From positions 1 through 64,000 of the forward strand of contig NZ_LDWR01000027.1 of NCBI RefSeq assembly GCF_001039005.1: DNA of 64,000 bases, in the 5' to 3' direction. The translations under genes and the position numbers were made by a program. Below, piece after piece: positions 52,493 through 60,987 of the stretch. Numbering within the stretch: position 1 is the stretch's first letter; each line of letters starts with the position of its first letter. The notes beneath the pieces were generated by a model, which was not told where the DNA came from, did no database searches, and worked only from the letters and a program-made list of their open reading frames with translations. The DNA comes from Burkholderia cepacia. Lineage in GTDB: Bacteria; Pseudomonadota; Gammaproteobacteria; Burkholderiales; Burkholderiaceae.

Positions 52493-53548
52493 TCAGCCTT
52501 GCTGTTCGACGAGCGCGCGCGCGTCGGCGACGTGGCCGCGATACGCTTCGAAGATGTTGCGCAGCGCGTCGTCGAACGTCGCTTGCGGCGCCCAGTTGAG
52601 CTCCTGCATCGTGTTGTCGATCTTCGGCACGCGGTTCTGCACGTCCTGGTAGCCGTTGCCGTAGTAGGCGCCCGACGTCGTTTCGACGAGCTTCACCTGC
52701 TTGGCCGAATCGGCGTACTCGGGGTATTCCGCCGCCAGTTCGAGCATCTTGTGCGCGAGCTCGCGAACCGAGAAGTTGTTCTTCGGATTGCCGATGTTGT
52801 AGATCTTGCCCGATGCGACGCCGTTCGCGTTGTCGATGATCTTCATCAGCGCGCTGATGCCGTCGCCGATGTCGGTGAACGCGCGCTTCTGCGAACCGCC
52901 GTCGACGAGGCTGATGTTCTCGCCGCGCACGATGTGGCCGAGGAACTGCGTGACGACGCGCGAGCTGCCTTCCTTCGGCGTGTAGATCGAGTCGAGGCCC
53001 GGGCCGATCCAGTTGAACGGACGGAACAGCGTGAAGTTCAGGCCTTCCATCCCGTAGCCCCAGATCACGCGGTCCATCAGCTGCTTCGAGCAGGCGTAGA
53101 TCCAGCGCGGCTTGTTGATCGGGCCGTAGGTGAGCGCCGATGCATCCGGGTCGAACTGCTCGTCCGAGCACATGCCGTAGACCTCGGAGGTCGACGGGAA
53201 CACGAGGTGCTTGCCGTACTTGACGGCCGAACGCACGATCGGCAGGTTCGCCTCGAAGTCGAGCTCGAACACGCGCAGCGGCTGCTGGACGTAGGTGGCC
53301 GGCGTCGCGATCGCGACGAGCGGCAGGATCACGTCGCACTTCTTCACGTGATACTCGACCCACTCCTTGTTGATCGTGATGTCGCCTTCGAAGAAATGCA
53401 TCCGCTCGTGGTTGACGAGATCGCCAAGCCGATCGGTCTGCATGTCCATGCCGAACACTTCCCAATCGGTGGTTTCAAGAATGCGCTTCGACAGGTGATG
53501 GCCGATGAAGCCGTTCACACCCAGGATCAGGACTTTTTTTGCTTTCAT
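52493..53548 (-). CDS. arnA: UDP-glucuronate decarboxylase (C-terminal half of ArnA as a separate gene)
   Basis: This 351-residue SDR enzyme oxidatively decarboxylates UDP-glucuronate to UDP-4-keto-arabinose. The NAD site is ILGVNGFIGHH; the catalytic Thr/Tyr/Lys block is PSTSEVYGMCSDE ... PRWIYACSKQLMDRVIWGYG. In E. coli this activity is fused behind the formyltransferase in ArnA. Here the two are separate with ATGA overlap at 53545-53548. Start MKAKKVLI at 53548. Confidence 0.93.
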   Translation of the reverse strand: MKAKKVLILGVNGFIGHHLSKRILETTDWEVFGMDMQTDRLGDLVNHERMHFFEGDITINKEWVEYHVKKCDVILPLVAIATPATYVQQPLRVFELDFEANLPIVRSAVKYGKHLVFPSTSEVYGMCSDEQFDPDASALTYGPINKPRWIYACSKQLMDRVIWGYGMEGLNFTLFRPFNWIGPGLDSIYTPKEGSSRVVTQFLGHIVRGENISLVDGGSQKRAFTDIGDGISALMKIIDNANGVASGKIYNIGNPKNNFSVRELAHKMLELAAEYPEYADSAKQVKLVETTSGAYYGNGYQDVQNRVPKIDNTMQELNWAPQATFDDALRNIFEAYRGHVADARALVEQQG

Positions 53549-54492
53549 GAATGACGGGAAGAATGAATGAACTGCGCGAATTCCGCGGGCGTCACGACGG
53601 TTTCGCTGCCGTCGCGCTGCTGCCACAGCTCGAGAATGGATAGGGCGCGGCTGTCGCCGCAGACGCCGAATAGCGCATTATCGCTTACGTGCAGGCCAGG
53701 CGGCAAATCTGCCGCGGCAGCCGCCGCCGCGCTGCCGGGCGCCGCGAGGCGCGCGCGCGCGATCACGAAACGCGTGCCGTCGACGTCCGTGAACGCGCCC
53801 GGATACGGCGGCGCGACCGCTCGCACCAGGTTGTAGACCTGCGCGGCCGGCTTCGACCAGTCGACGCGGCCGTCCTCGGGCTTGCGCCCGCCGAAGTAGC
53901 TGCCGGTCGCGAGATCGTTCGGCAGGTGCGGCGCCTCGCCCGCGAGCAGCGCGGGCAGCACGCGCCAGAGCGTCTGCTCGGCGGCCACCGTGACCTTGTC
54001 GAACACCTGCGTGGCCGTGTCGTCCGGCAGGATCGGCACCGCGGTCTGGCCGATGATCGCGCCCGCGTCGGGCTTCGCGGCCATTTCGTGCAGCGTCGCG
54101 CCGGTTTCGGTCTCGCCGTTCAGTACGGCCCAGTTGGTCGGTACCCGACCCCGGTATTTCGGCAGCAGCGAACCGTGCATGTTGTACGCGCCGCGCGGCG
54201 CGATCGCGAGCAGGTCCACCGGCAGCATGTGGCGGTAGTAGAACGAGAAGATGAAATCCGGCTGCGCGTCGGACACCGCGCGGCGCAGCGCCGGATCCGC
54301 GGGATCGGCCGGCGTGACGACCGGGATGCCGTGCTCGGCCGCGACGGATGCGACGCTGCCGAACCAGATGTTCTCGTTCGGGTTGTCCTCGTGCGTGACG
54401 ACGAGCGCGACGTCGACGCCGCGCGCGAGCAGCACCTGCAGGCATCGCACGCCGACGTTGTGATACGCGAAGACGACCGCGCGCGGCTTCAT
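53545..54492 (-). CDS. arnA: UDP-Ara4N formyltransferase (N-terminal half of ArnA as a separate gene)
   Basis: This 315-residue enzyme transfers formyl from N10-formyl-THF to UDP-Ara4N. It has the FAYHNVGVRCLQVLL N-terminus and the Asn-His-Asp type active site: NMHGSLLPKYRGRVPTNWAVLNGETETG and later PDAGAIIGQ. A Fmt-like C-terminal domain follows. The start MKPRAVVFAYH at 54492 overlaps the arnC stop. The long frame upstream of it is a shadow of arnC. Confidence 0.92.
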   Translation of the reverse strand: MKPRAVVFAYHNVGVRCLQVLLARGVDVALVVTHEDNPNENIWFGSVASVAAEHGIPVVTPADPADPALRRAVSDAQPDFIFSFYYRHMLPVDLLAIAPRGAYNMHGSLLPKYRGRVPTNWAVLNGETETGATLHEMAAKPDAGAIIGQTAVPILPDDTATQVFDKVTVAAEQTLWRVLPALLAGEAPHLPNDLATGSYFGGRKPEDGRVDWSKPAAQVYNLVRAVAPPYPGAFTDVDGTRFVIARARLAAPGSAAAAAAADLPPGLHVSDNALFGVCGDSRALSILELWQQRDGSETVVTPAEFAQFIHSSRHS

Positions 54493-55526
54493 TGCGCGGC
54501 TCCCGCGCGGTTCGCGCCGGCCGGCACCGCCGGCACGCCGTCGTGCTGCTCGAGCACGGCCTGGATCAGGTAGCGCGGCCGCGCGCGCACCTGCTGGTAG
54601 ATGCGGCCGACGTATTCGCCGAGCAGGCCGAGCGCGAAGATGATCACGCCGAGCAGGAAGAACGTGATCGCGAACAGCGTGAACACGCCTTGCACTTCCG
54701 CGCCGACGATGAAGCGCCGCACGAGCAGCAGCACGAACAGCGCGGCGGAGCCGATCGACAGGATCACGCCGATGAACGACAACCACTGCAGCGGCACGAC
54801 CGAGAATCCCGTCACGAGGTCGAAGTTCAGCCGGATCAGGCTGTACAGCGAGTACTTCGACTCGCCCGCGAAGCGCTCCTCGTGCGCGACCTCGATCTCG
54901 GTCGGATTCTGCGCGAACGTATAGGCGAGCGCGGGGATGAAGGTGTTGACTTCGCCGCACACGTTGATCGTATCGATGATGCGGCGGCTGTACGCACGAA
55001 GCATGCAGCCCTGGTCGGTCATCTTGATGCGCGTGATGCGCTCGCGCAGCCGGTTCATCATCTGCGACGCCTTGCGTCGCCACAGGCTGTCCTGGCGCTG
55101 CTTGCGGATCGAGCCGACGTAGTCGTAGCCCTCGCGCATCTTCGCGATCAGCTTGCCGATTTCCTCGGGCGGGTTCTGCAGGTCGGCGTCGAGCGTGATG
55201 ACGATGTCGCCGTGCGACTGCGCGAAGCCCGCGAGGATCGCCATATGCTGGCCGTAGTTGCCGTTGAGCAGCACGACACGCGTCGTGTCGGGGCGCACGT
55301 GGAACTGATCGGCGAGCATCGCGGCCGAGCGGTCGCGGCTGCCGTCGTTGATCAGGATCACTTCGTATGACGTGTCGAGTGCGTCGAGTGCCGGATACAG
55401 CCGCGCGAACAGCGCGGCGAGGCCATCTTCCTCGTTGTACACGGGGATGATGATCGATACTTCGGGCCGGCCGGCGTCCAGGTGCCCGGCGCCCGGATGC
55501 CCGGCGCGTGCTTCAAGGTGACTCAT
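54489..55526 (-). CDS. arnC: Undecaprenyl-phosphate Ara4FN transferase
   Basis: This 345-residue GT2 enzyme transfers Ara4FN from UDP to undecaprenyl phosphate. It has the SIIIPVYNEEDGL start, the DADLQNPPEEIGKL metal motif and two C-terminal membrane helices (SFIGVILSIGSAALFVLLLV and FTLFAITFFLLGVIIFALGLLG). It overlaps the formyltransferase start and lies 6 bases after arnB. Confidence 0.95.
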   Translation of the reverse strand: MSHLEARAGHPGAGHLDAGRPEVSIIIPVYNEEDGLAALFARLYPALDALDTSYEVILINDGSRDRSAAMLADQFHVRPDTTRVVLLNGNYGQHMAILAGFAQSHGDIVITLDADLQNPPEEIGKLIAKMREGYDYVGSIRKQRQDSLWRRKASQMMNRLRERITRIKMTDQGCMLRAYSRRIIDTINVCGEVNTFIPALAYTFAQNPTEIEVAHEERFAGESKYSLYSLIRLNFDLVTGFSVVPLQWLSFIGVILSIGSAALFVLLLVRRFIVGAEVQGVFTLFAITFFLLGVIIFALGLLGEYVGRIYQQVRARPRYLIQAVLEQHDGVPAVPAGANRAGAAQ

Positions 55527-55532
55527 GTACGC

Positions 55533-56684
55533 TTATTTTCCGTATTGTTCGCAAATCTGGTTGATGGCGTCGACCACGCGACGCACGTCGTCTTCCGTCA
55601 TCTGCGTGAAGAGCGGCAGCGTGACGGTCGATGCACCGTACCGTTCGGCGTGGGGGAACATGCCCTCCTTGAAGCCGAGCCCGCGGTACAGCGTGAAAAG
55701 ATGGATCGCCGGGTAGTGGATGCCCGTGCCGATGCCGCGTTCCTTCATCTGCGCCATGAACTCGGCGCGGGTGATCGTCAACCGCTCGAGCGGCAGCGTG
55801 ACGAGGAACATGTGCCAGTTGCCGTTCTCGAATTCGGCGAGCGGCAGGCCGAGGCCGAGCTTCGCGGCCGGGCCGCCGTCGAACGCGGCGAAATACGCGC
55901 GGGCGAGCGCATGGCGCTGCGCGGTGAACCGCTCGAGGTGCGGCAGCTGGCCGAGGCCGACGCGCGCGGCGACGTCGGTCAGGTTGTACTTGCCACCGAG
56001 CACGTCGCAATCCATGCCGTCGAAGCCCGTGCGCGTGATGCCCTGCAGCCGGTACTTCTGCGCGAGCGTCGCCTCGTCCTCGTTGTTCAGCACGAGCGCG
56101 CCGCCTTCGATCGTCGTCAGGTTCTTGTTCGCGTGGAAGCTGAACGACACGATGTCGCCGATCGCGCCGATGCGCTTGCCGTTCCACGTCGAGCCGAGCG
56201 CCTGCGCGGCATCCTCGATCACGCGCAGGTTGTGTGCGCGCGCGATCGCGTACAGGCGGTCCATGTCGACCGGCAGGCCGGCCAGGTAGACGGGGATGAT
56301 CGCCTTCGTGCGCGGCGTGATCGCCTGCTCGAGCTTGTCGAGGTCGATGTTGCGCGTGACCGGATCGATGTCGACGAACACGGGCGTCGCGCCGGTCTCG
56401 AGGATCACGTTGCTGGTCGAGACCCACGACGCCGGCGTCGTGATCACCTCGTGGCCGGCACCGACGCCCGCGATGCGCAGGCCGATCTCGAGCGTGCAGG
56501 TGCCCGAATTGAACGCGCGGACCGGACGGCCGCCGCAGTACTCGGACAGGGCCGCTTCGAATTTCTGGCTCTGCGGGCCGGTGGTGATCCAGCCCGAGCG
56601 CAGCACTTCGACGACGCCCTGGATGGTTTCCTCATCGATCTCGGGGCGGGTGAACGGCAGAAACGGAGCGGAAGTCTGGCTCAT
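55533..56684 (-). CDS. arnB: UDP-4-amino-4-deoxy-L-arabinose aminotransferase
   Basis: This 383-residue PLP enzyme converts UDP-4-keto-arabinose to UDP-Ara4N with glutamate. The PLP Lys lies in SFSFHANKNLTTIEGG; the substrate-binding FNSGTCTLEIGLRIAGVGAGHEVI and the ending LPLFTQMTEDDVRRVVDAI are typical. Start MSQTSAPFLPF at 56684; upstream in-frame residues are not conserved. Confidence 0.95.
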   Translation of the reverse strand: MSQTSAPFLPFTRPEIDEETIQGVVEVLRSGWITTGPQSQKFEAALSEYCGGRPVRAFNSGTCTLEIGLRIAGVGAGHEVITTPASWVSTSNVILETGATPVFVDIDPVTRNIDLDKLEQAITPRTKAIIPVYLAGLPVDMDRLYAIARAHNLRVIEDAAQALGSTWNGKRIGAIGDIVSFSFHANKNLTTIEGGALVLNNEDEATLAQKYRLQGITRTGFDGMDCDVLGGKYNLTDVAARVGLGQLPHLERFTAQRHALARAYFAAFDGGPAAKLGLGLPLAEFENGNWHMFLVTLPLERLTITRAEFMAQMKERGIGTGIHYPAIHLFTLYRGLGFKEGMFPHAERYGASTVTLPLFTQMTEDDVRRVVDAINQICEQYGK

Positions 56685-56821
56685 GAACGCTTTGGCCTGT
56701 AATGGCGTGTAATAAAAGGGTCGGGCGATCCCGTCCGAAACCGGCATTAAACACCGGTTGACGGATTCGCACCGTGATTTTTTGTAGGCGGACGCTTAAC
56801 GCCGCCGGGTGCCGCGGGCGC

Positions 56822-57193
56822 TCAGCTGCGTGCGAGCACGAGCACCCCGATCAGGATGATGCCGATGCCGATGAGCCGCTGGACCGACAGCACTTCGCCG
56901 AACAGGTACCAGGCAGCGAATGCGTTGACGACGTAGCCGAGCGACAGCATCGGGTACGCAATCGACACGTCGACCCGCGACAGCCCGACGATCCAGACGA
57001 CGACGCTCAGCACGTAGCAGCCGAGGCCGCCGATGATCGGCAACTGGGTCGCGATCTTCAGGCCGACCGGGATGATGTTCGCACGGCTGAATTCGAAGTG
57101 TCCAACGGCGTTGACGCCGGCTTTCAGCAGAAGTTGCGCACAGGCGTTGAGCATCACGCCGGTGATGATGCAGACGAGAGAAACGGGATTCAT
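56822..57193 (-). CDS. SMR/EamA-type ArnE-like flippase subunit
   Basis: This 123-residue protein has four membrane helices (VSLVCIITGVMLNACAQLLLKAG, IATQLPIIGGLGCYVLSVVVWIVGL, AYPMLSLGYVVNAFAAWYLFG, LIGIGIILIGVLVLARS split by loops). Its place between arnT and arnB suggests it flips undecaprenyl-phosphate-Ara4N to the periplasm, as ArnE/ArnF do. Only one subunit gene is present in the window. Confidence 0.82.
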   Translation of the reverse strand: MNPVSLVCIITGVMLNACAQLLLKAGVNAVGHFEFSRANIIPVGLKIATQLPIIGGLGCYVLSVVVWIVGLSRVDVSIAYPMLSLGYVVNAFAAWYLFGEVLSVQRLIGIGIILIGVLVLARS

Positions 57194-57206
57194 GCGGTGG
57201 GCGTCC

Positions 57207-58883
57207 TTACGATTGCGGTTTCTCGACGATCACGCGGCGGCTGTCGCGCGCAATGACGCGCATCGGCACGCCTTGCTTGACCAGCGTGTCGTACTGGCCG
57301 GGCGGCATGATCGCGAGCGCATGGGTTTCCTGCTTCCAGCGCGTGATCCATTCGTCGACGGTCGGAATCCACTTGTTCGGCTCGACCGAGATCCCGAACG
57401 CGAGCTCGTCCTGGCGCTGGACCATGATCGTCGTGTGGCCCATATAGAACGGGAACGTGTGATCGAGCATCTCGATCGAGTAGAACGGCGTGTCGGGCGG
57501 CAGCTTCGCCAGTTCGGCGCGCACGGCGGGCGCGAGCAGCGCGCCCGAGCTGTAGCGGCCGAACTCGTCGTGCCCGGTGCCGCCGATCGTGCCGAACGCG
57601 AGCCACGCGGCGCCGAATGCGGTGATCGCGGCCGCGACGCCCGCGCGGCGGTTCAGCCATGCGGCCGCGAGCGTCAGCGCGGCCGAGACCGCGAGGCCCG
57701 CGTACAGCCACATCTGGAACGCGCGGTACAGCGCGTTCGGCGTGCGTGCATCGCCCTGGTACGCGAGGAAGATGAGCCCGAACGCCGCGACGACGAAGAA
57801 TACGAGGTAGCCGAGCAGGTGGCGGCGGAACCGGTCGGCCGTCATCAGCGGCAGGTACGCGCCGATGATCAGCGCGAGCGCCGGCGCGACCGGCAGCACG
57901 TACGAGATCAGCTTCGAATGCGACGCGCTGAAGAACAGGAAGATGAATGCGCTCCAGATCAGCAGCACGAGCATCGGCGAGAAGCCGTTCGGCTGGCGCG
58001 GCATCCGCAGTGCATGGCGGATGCTCTGCCATGCGACCGACAGCCACGGCAGGAAGCCGACCAGCAGTACGGGCACGAAGTAGTAGAGCGGGCCCGGACG
58101 GTTCTGTTCCGGGGTCAGGTACCGGCGGAACTGCTGGACGATGAAGAAGAAGTTGAAGAATTCGGGGTTGCGCTGCTGGACGAGCACGAACCACGGCGTG
58201 ACGATCGCAAAGAAGATCACGAGGCCGCTGATCAGGTACAGGCGCTTCCACAGCGCCCAGTCGCGTGCCACCAGCGTATAGAGCACGAGCACGGCGCCAG
58301 GCAGGATCACGCCGACCAGGCCCTTCGACAGCACCGCGAACGCCATCGCGGCCCAGCACACCCACATCCAGCCGCGCACCGCGGCCGGGTGCAGCCCGGG
58401 CCGCTGCGCGAGCAGCAGCGAGCAGAGCGACAGTCCCATCCAGAACGCGAGCCCCATGTCGAGCGCGTTGAAGTGGCCCATCAGGTTCCAGTACGGCGAG
58501 CAGGCGAGCACGACGGCCGCGAGGAAGCCCGACAGCGGATTGAACAGGCGCGCGCCGGTGTAGCCGACGAGCAGCACGCCGGCGAAGGACACGACGGCCG
58601 TATAGAGGCGCGCCTGCCATTCGCCGATGCCGAACCAGGCGAACGTCAGCGCGTTCAGCCAGGTCTGCAGCGGCGGCTTCTCGAAGTACTTGTAGCCGTT
58701 GTAGCGCGGCGTGATCCAGTCGCCGGTGACGAACATCTCGCGCGCCATCTCCGCATAGCGGCCTTCATCGCTCGGGATCAGGTGGCGCAGCCCGAGCGGC
58801 GCGAACCAGACGATCGCGAGCGCGACGAGCAGGAGGACGAGCGTGATGCGATTGAGCGGTAGCCTCGACGGCGTATCGTTCAT
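57207..58883 (-). CDS. arnT: Lipid A Ara4N transferase
   Basis: This 558-residue GT-C enzyme of about 12-13 membrane helices transfers Ara4N from undecaprenyl phosphate to lipid A phosphates. The first periplasmic loop has the catalytic IPSDEGRYAEMAREM, and the second conserved motif KYFEKPPLQTWL is intact. It is the first gene of the arn operon. In B. cenocepacia Ara4N genes have been reported as required for viability and polymyxin resistance. Confidence 0.93.
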   Translation of the reverse strand: MNDTPSRLPLNRITLVLLLVALAIVWFAPLGLRHLIPSDEGRYAEMAREMFVTGDWITPRYNGYKYFEKPPLQTWLNALTFAWFGIGEWQARLYTAVVSFAGVLLVGYTGARLFNPLSGFLAAVVLACSPYWNLMGHFNALDMGLAFWMGLSLCSLLLAQRPGLHPAAVRGWMWVCWAAMAFAVLSKGLVGVILPGAVLVLYTLVARDWALWKRLYLISGLVIFFAIVTPWFVLVQQRNPEFFNFFFIVQQFRRYLTPEQNRPGPLYYFVPVLLVGFLPWLSVAWQSIRHALRMPRQPNGFSPMLVLLIWSAFIFLFFSASHSKLISYVLPVAPALALIIGAYLPLMTADRFRRHLLGYLVFFVVAAFGLIFLAYQGDARTPNALYRAFQMWLYAGLAVSAALTLAAAWLNRRAGVAAAITAFGAAWLAFGTIGGTGHDEFGRYSSGALLAPAVRAELAKLPPDTPFYSIEMLDHTFPFYMGHTTIMVQRQDELAFGISVEPNKWIPTVDEWITRWKQETHALAIMPPGQYDTLVKQGVPMRVIARDSRRVIVEKPQS

Positions 58884-59007
58884 GGATTTTCAGCCTGTTG
58901 GTTGTTGTGACGGGCCGCCGGCGGGTTGCGCCGGGGGCGGGCGGCCTGGCCTGGCCGATCCGGGGGATCGACCCGCTGCGCCGGCCCGAGTTTTACCGCA
59001 TCGGGGA

Positions 59008-59382
59008 TTAACGTTCAATTAAGAGCGCGGCGGCGACTTTGCGGCCCTCGGCCATCAGGATGTTGTAGGTGCGGCAGGCAGCCTGGAAATCCATGGTTTC
59101 GACGCCGATCCGCTTGGCCGTGAGCGCCGCGACGAGCCGCGGGTGCGGGAAGCGCAGCCGCGCGCCGCTGCCGAAGATCACGAGTTCGGGCGCCGGCTCG
59201 AGCAGCATCGCGAAATGCTCGGGGGCGAGTGCGTCGAACGACGACACGGGCCACGCCTGGACCGGCGCGCCGGGCAGCACGATGACGCTCGTTTCGTGGC
59301 GTTCGAGATTGACGTCGACATAATCGGGGCCGTAGCCGGTGACGGTGTTGAGCGCGCCGCTCGTGTCCTGGTGCAGTTTCAA
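59008..59382 (-). CDS. Mth938-like (NDUFAF3-type) domain protein
   Basis: This 124-residue single-domain protein has the Mth938/DUF498 layout: TGYGPDYVDVNLERHETSVIV, PELVIFGSGARLRFPHPRLV, GVETMDFQAACRTYNILMAEGRKVAAALL. Eukaryotic NDUFAF3 assists complex I assembly; the bacterial role is unknown. It lies 124 bases upstream of arnT on the same strand and is divergent from alaA. Confidence 0.88.
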   Translation of the reverse strand: MKLHQDTSGALNTVTGYGPDYVDVNLERHETSVIVLPGAPVQAWPVSSFDALAPEHFAMLLEPAPELVIFGSGARLRFPHPRLVAALTAKRIGVETMDFQAACRTYNILMAEGRKVAAALLIER

Positions 59383-59503
59383 ATCGGTATTCCGCGGTTC
59401 CGTAGGGGAATGTGTCGCTGGGCCACACGTGCCCGGGCGGCCGGTTTCGCGCTCCAGTACTGGCGGGACGCCCGACGGCGGGGCCCGATGCGGTTATGGT
59501 GCA

Positions 59504-59533
59504 TTGCGAAAGTCGGCCAAAATCCGCTAAATT
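59504..59533 (+). promoter_or_regulatory. Putative alaA promoter in the 59383-59695 gap
   Basis: TTGCGA (59504-59509) and TAAATT (59528-59533) are separated by 18 bases; an overlapping TATAAC lies at 59533-59538. The rest of the 313-base gap between the divergent Mth938-like gene and alaA is an untranslated leader with nothing else recognisable. Confidence 0.5.
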
Positions 59534-59695
59534 ATAACTTTTTGGTCGCCCCCGGGCGCCACTTGCGTCGTGCGTCGCCACAAGCCGCGTCCGACCGCCC
59601 GCTTTTTCCAGTCTAGACAGCGCGCACAGACCGGCCGCTTTCCAGTTTTGATCCCGCCCCCCCGGCCGCAAGGCCAACCCAGGAACCGTGTCGTC

Positions 59696-60934
59696 GTGAA
59701 ACCGATTCAGAAGTCGAACAAGCTGCTCAACGTCTGCTACGACATCCGTGGCCCGGTGCTCGAGCACGCGAAGCGCCTCGAGGACGAAGGCCACCGCATC
59801 ATCAAGCTGAACATCGGCAACCTCGCGCCGTTCGGTTTCGACGCGCCGGACGAGATCATCCAGGACATGATCCGCAACCTGCCGACGTCGTCGGGCTATT
59901 CGGATTCGAAGGGCGTGTTCTCGGCCCGCAAGGCCGTGATGCATTACACGCAGCAAAAGGGCGTCGTGGGCGTCGGTCTCGACGACATCTACATCGGCAA
60001 CGGCGCGTCCGAGCTGATCGTGATGGCGACCCAGGCGCTGCTGAACGACGGCGACGAAGTGCTGCTGCCCGCGCCCGACTACCCGCTGTGGACGGCGGCG
60101 GTGAGCCTGTCGGGCGGCACGCCCGTGCACTACGTCTGCGACGAGCAGAACGCGTGGATGCCCGATCTCGACGACATCCGCCGCAAGATCACGCCGAATA
60201 CCAAGGCGCTCGTCGTGATCAACCCGAACAATCCGACGGGCGCGCTTTATTCCGACGAATTGCTGCTCGAACTGCTCGAGATCGCGCGCCAGCACGGGTT
60301 GATCGTGTTCGCCGACGAGGTCTACGACAAGATCGTCTACGACGGCCTCGAGCACACGGCGATGGGCGCGCTGTCGGAGGACGTGATCACCGTCACGTTC
60401 AACAGCCTGTCGAAGAGCTATCGCTCGTGCGGCTACCGCGCGGGCTGGATGGCCGTGTCGGGCCTGGGCGGCGACAACCGCCGGCACGCGAAGGATTACC
60501 TCGAGGGGCTCGGCATCCTGTCGTCGATGCGCCTGTGCGCGAACGTGCCCGGGCAGTTCGCGATCCAGACGGCGCTCGGCGGCTACCAGAGCATCAACGA
60601 GCTGATCGTGCCGAGCGGGCGCCTGTACAAGCAGCGCGAACTCGCCTACGACATGCTCACGTCGATTCCGGGCGTGACCTGCGTGAAGCCGCAGGCCGCG
60701 CTGTACATGTTTCCGCGCCTCGACCCGAAGCTCTACCCGATCCAGAACGACCAGCAGTTCATTCTCGACCTGCTGCTCGAGGAGCGCGTGCTGCTCGTGC
60801 AGGGCACGGGTTTCAACTGGGCGACGCCGGACCACTTCCGTGTGGTCTTCCTGCCGAACCTCGACGACCTGACCGATTCGATCAACCGGATCGCACGCTT
60901 CCTCGACGGCTACCGCAAGCGCCATTCGGCGTGA
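59696..60934 (+). CDS. alaA: Glutamate-pyruvate aminotransferase AlaA
   Basis: This 412-residue PLP aminotransferase makes alanine from pyruvate. It closely follows E. coli AlaA (YfbQ): NVCYDIRGPVLEHAKRLE, APDYPLWTAAVSLSGG, INPNNPTGALYS and the PLP Lys in NSLSKSYRSCGYRAGW. A GTG start at 59696 is chosen because the homologous N-terminus begins there and AGGAA lies 10 bases upstream; a start at 59570 adds unconserved Arg/Pro-rich sequence. It is followed by hom and thrC. Confidence 0.92.
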   Translation: MKPIQKSNKLLNVCYDIRGPVLEHAKRLEDEGHRIIKLNIGNLAPFGFDAPDEIIQDMIRNLPTSSGYSDSKGVFSARKAVMHYTQQKGVVGVGLDDIYIGNGASELIVMATQALLNDGDEVLLPAPDYPLWTAAVSLSGGTPVHYVCDEQNAWMPDLDDIRRKITPNTKALVVINPNNPTGALYSDELLLELLEIARQHGLIVFADEVYDKIVYDGLEHTAMGALSEDVITVTFNSLSKSYRSCGYRAGWMAVSGLGGDNRRHAKDYLEGLGILSSMRLCANVPGQFAIQTALGGYQSINELIVPSGRLYKQRELAYDMLTSIPGVTCVKPQAALYMFPRLDPKLYPIQNDQQFILDLLLEERVLLVQGTGFNWATPDHFRVVFLPNLDDLTDSINRIARFLDGYRKRHSA

Positions 60935-60987
60935 GCGGGCAGGACCACATGGCACTCACTCATTCTTACTCATCGATCACACGCAGC

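Noticed and set aside
57190..58620. 476-residue open frame on the minus strand inside arnT
   Set aside because: It overlaps ArnT in another frame, is Arg/Ala/Pro-rich and has no ribosome site; arnT carries clear membrane helices and catalytic motifs.
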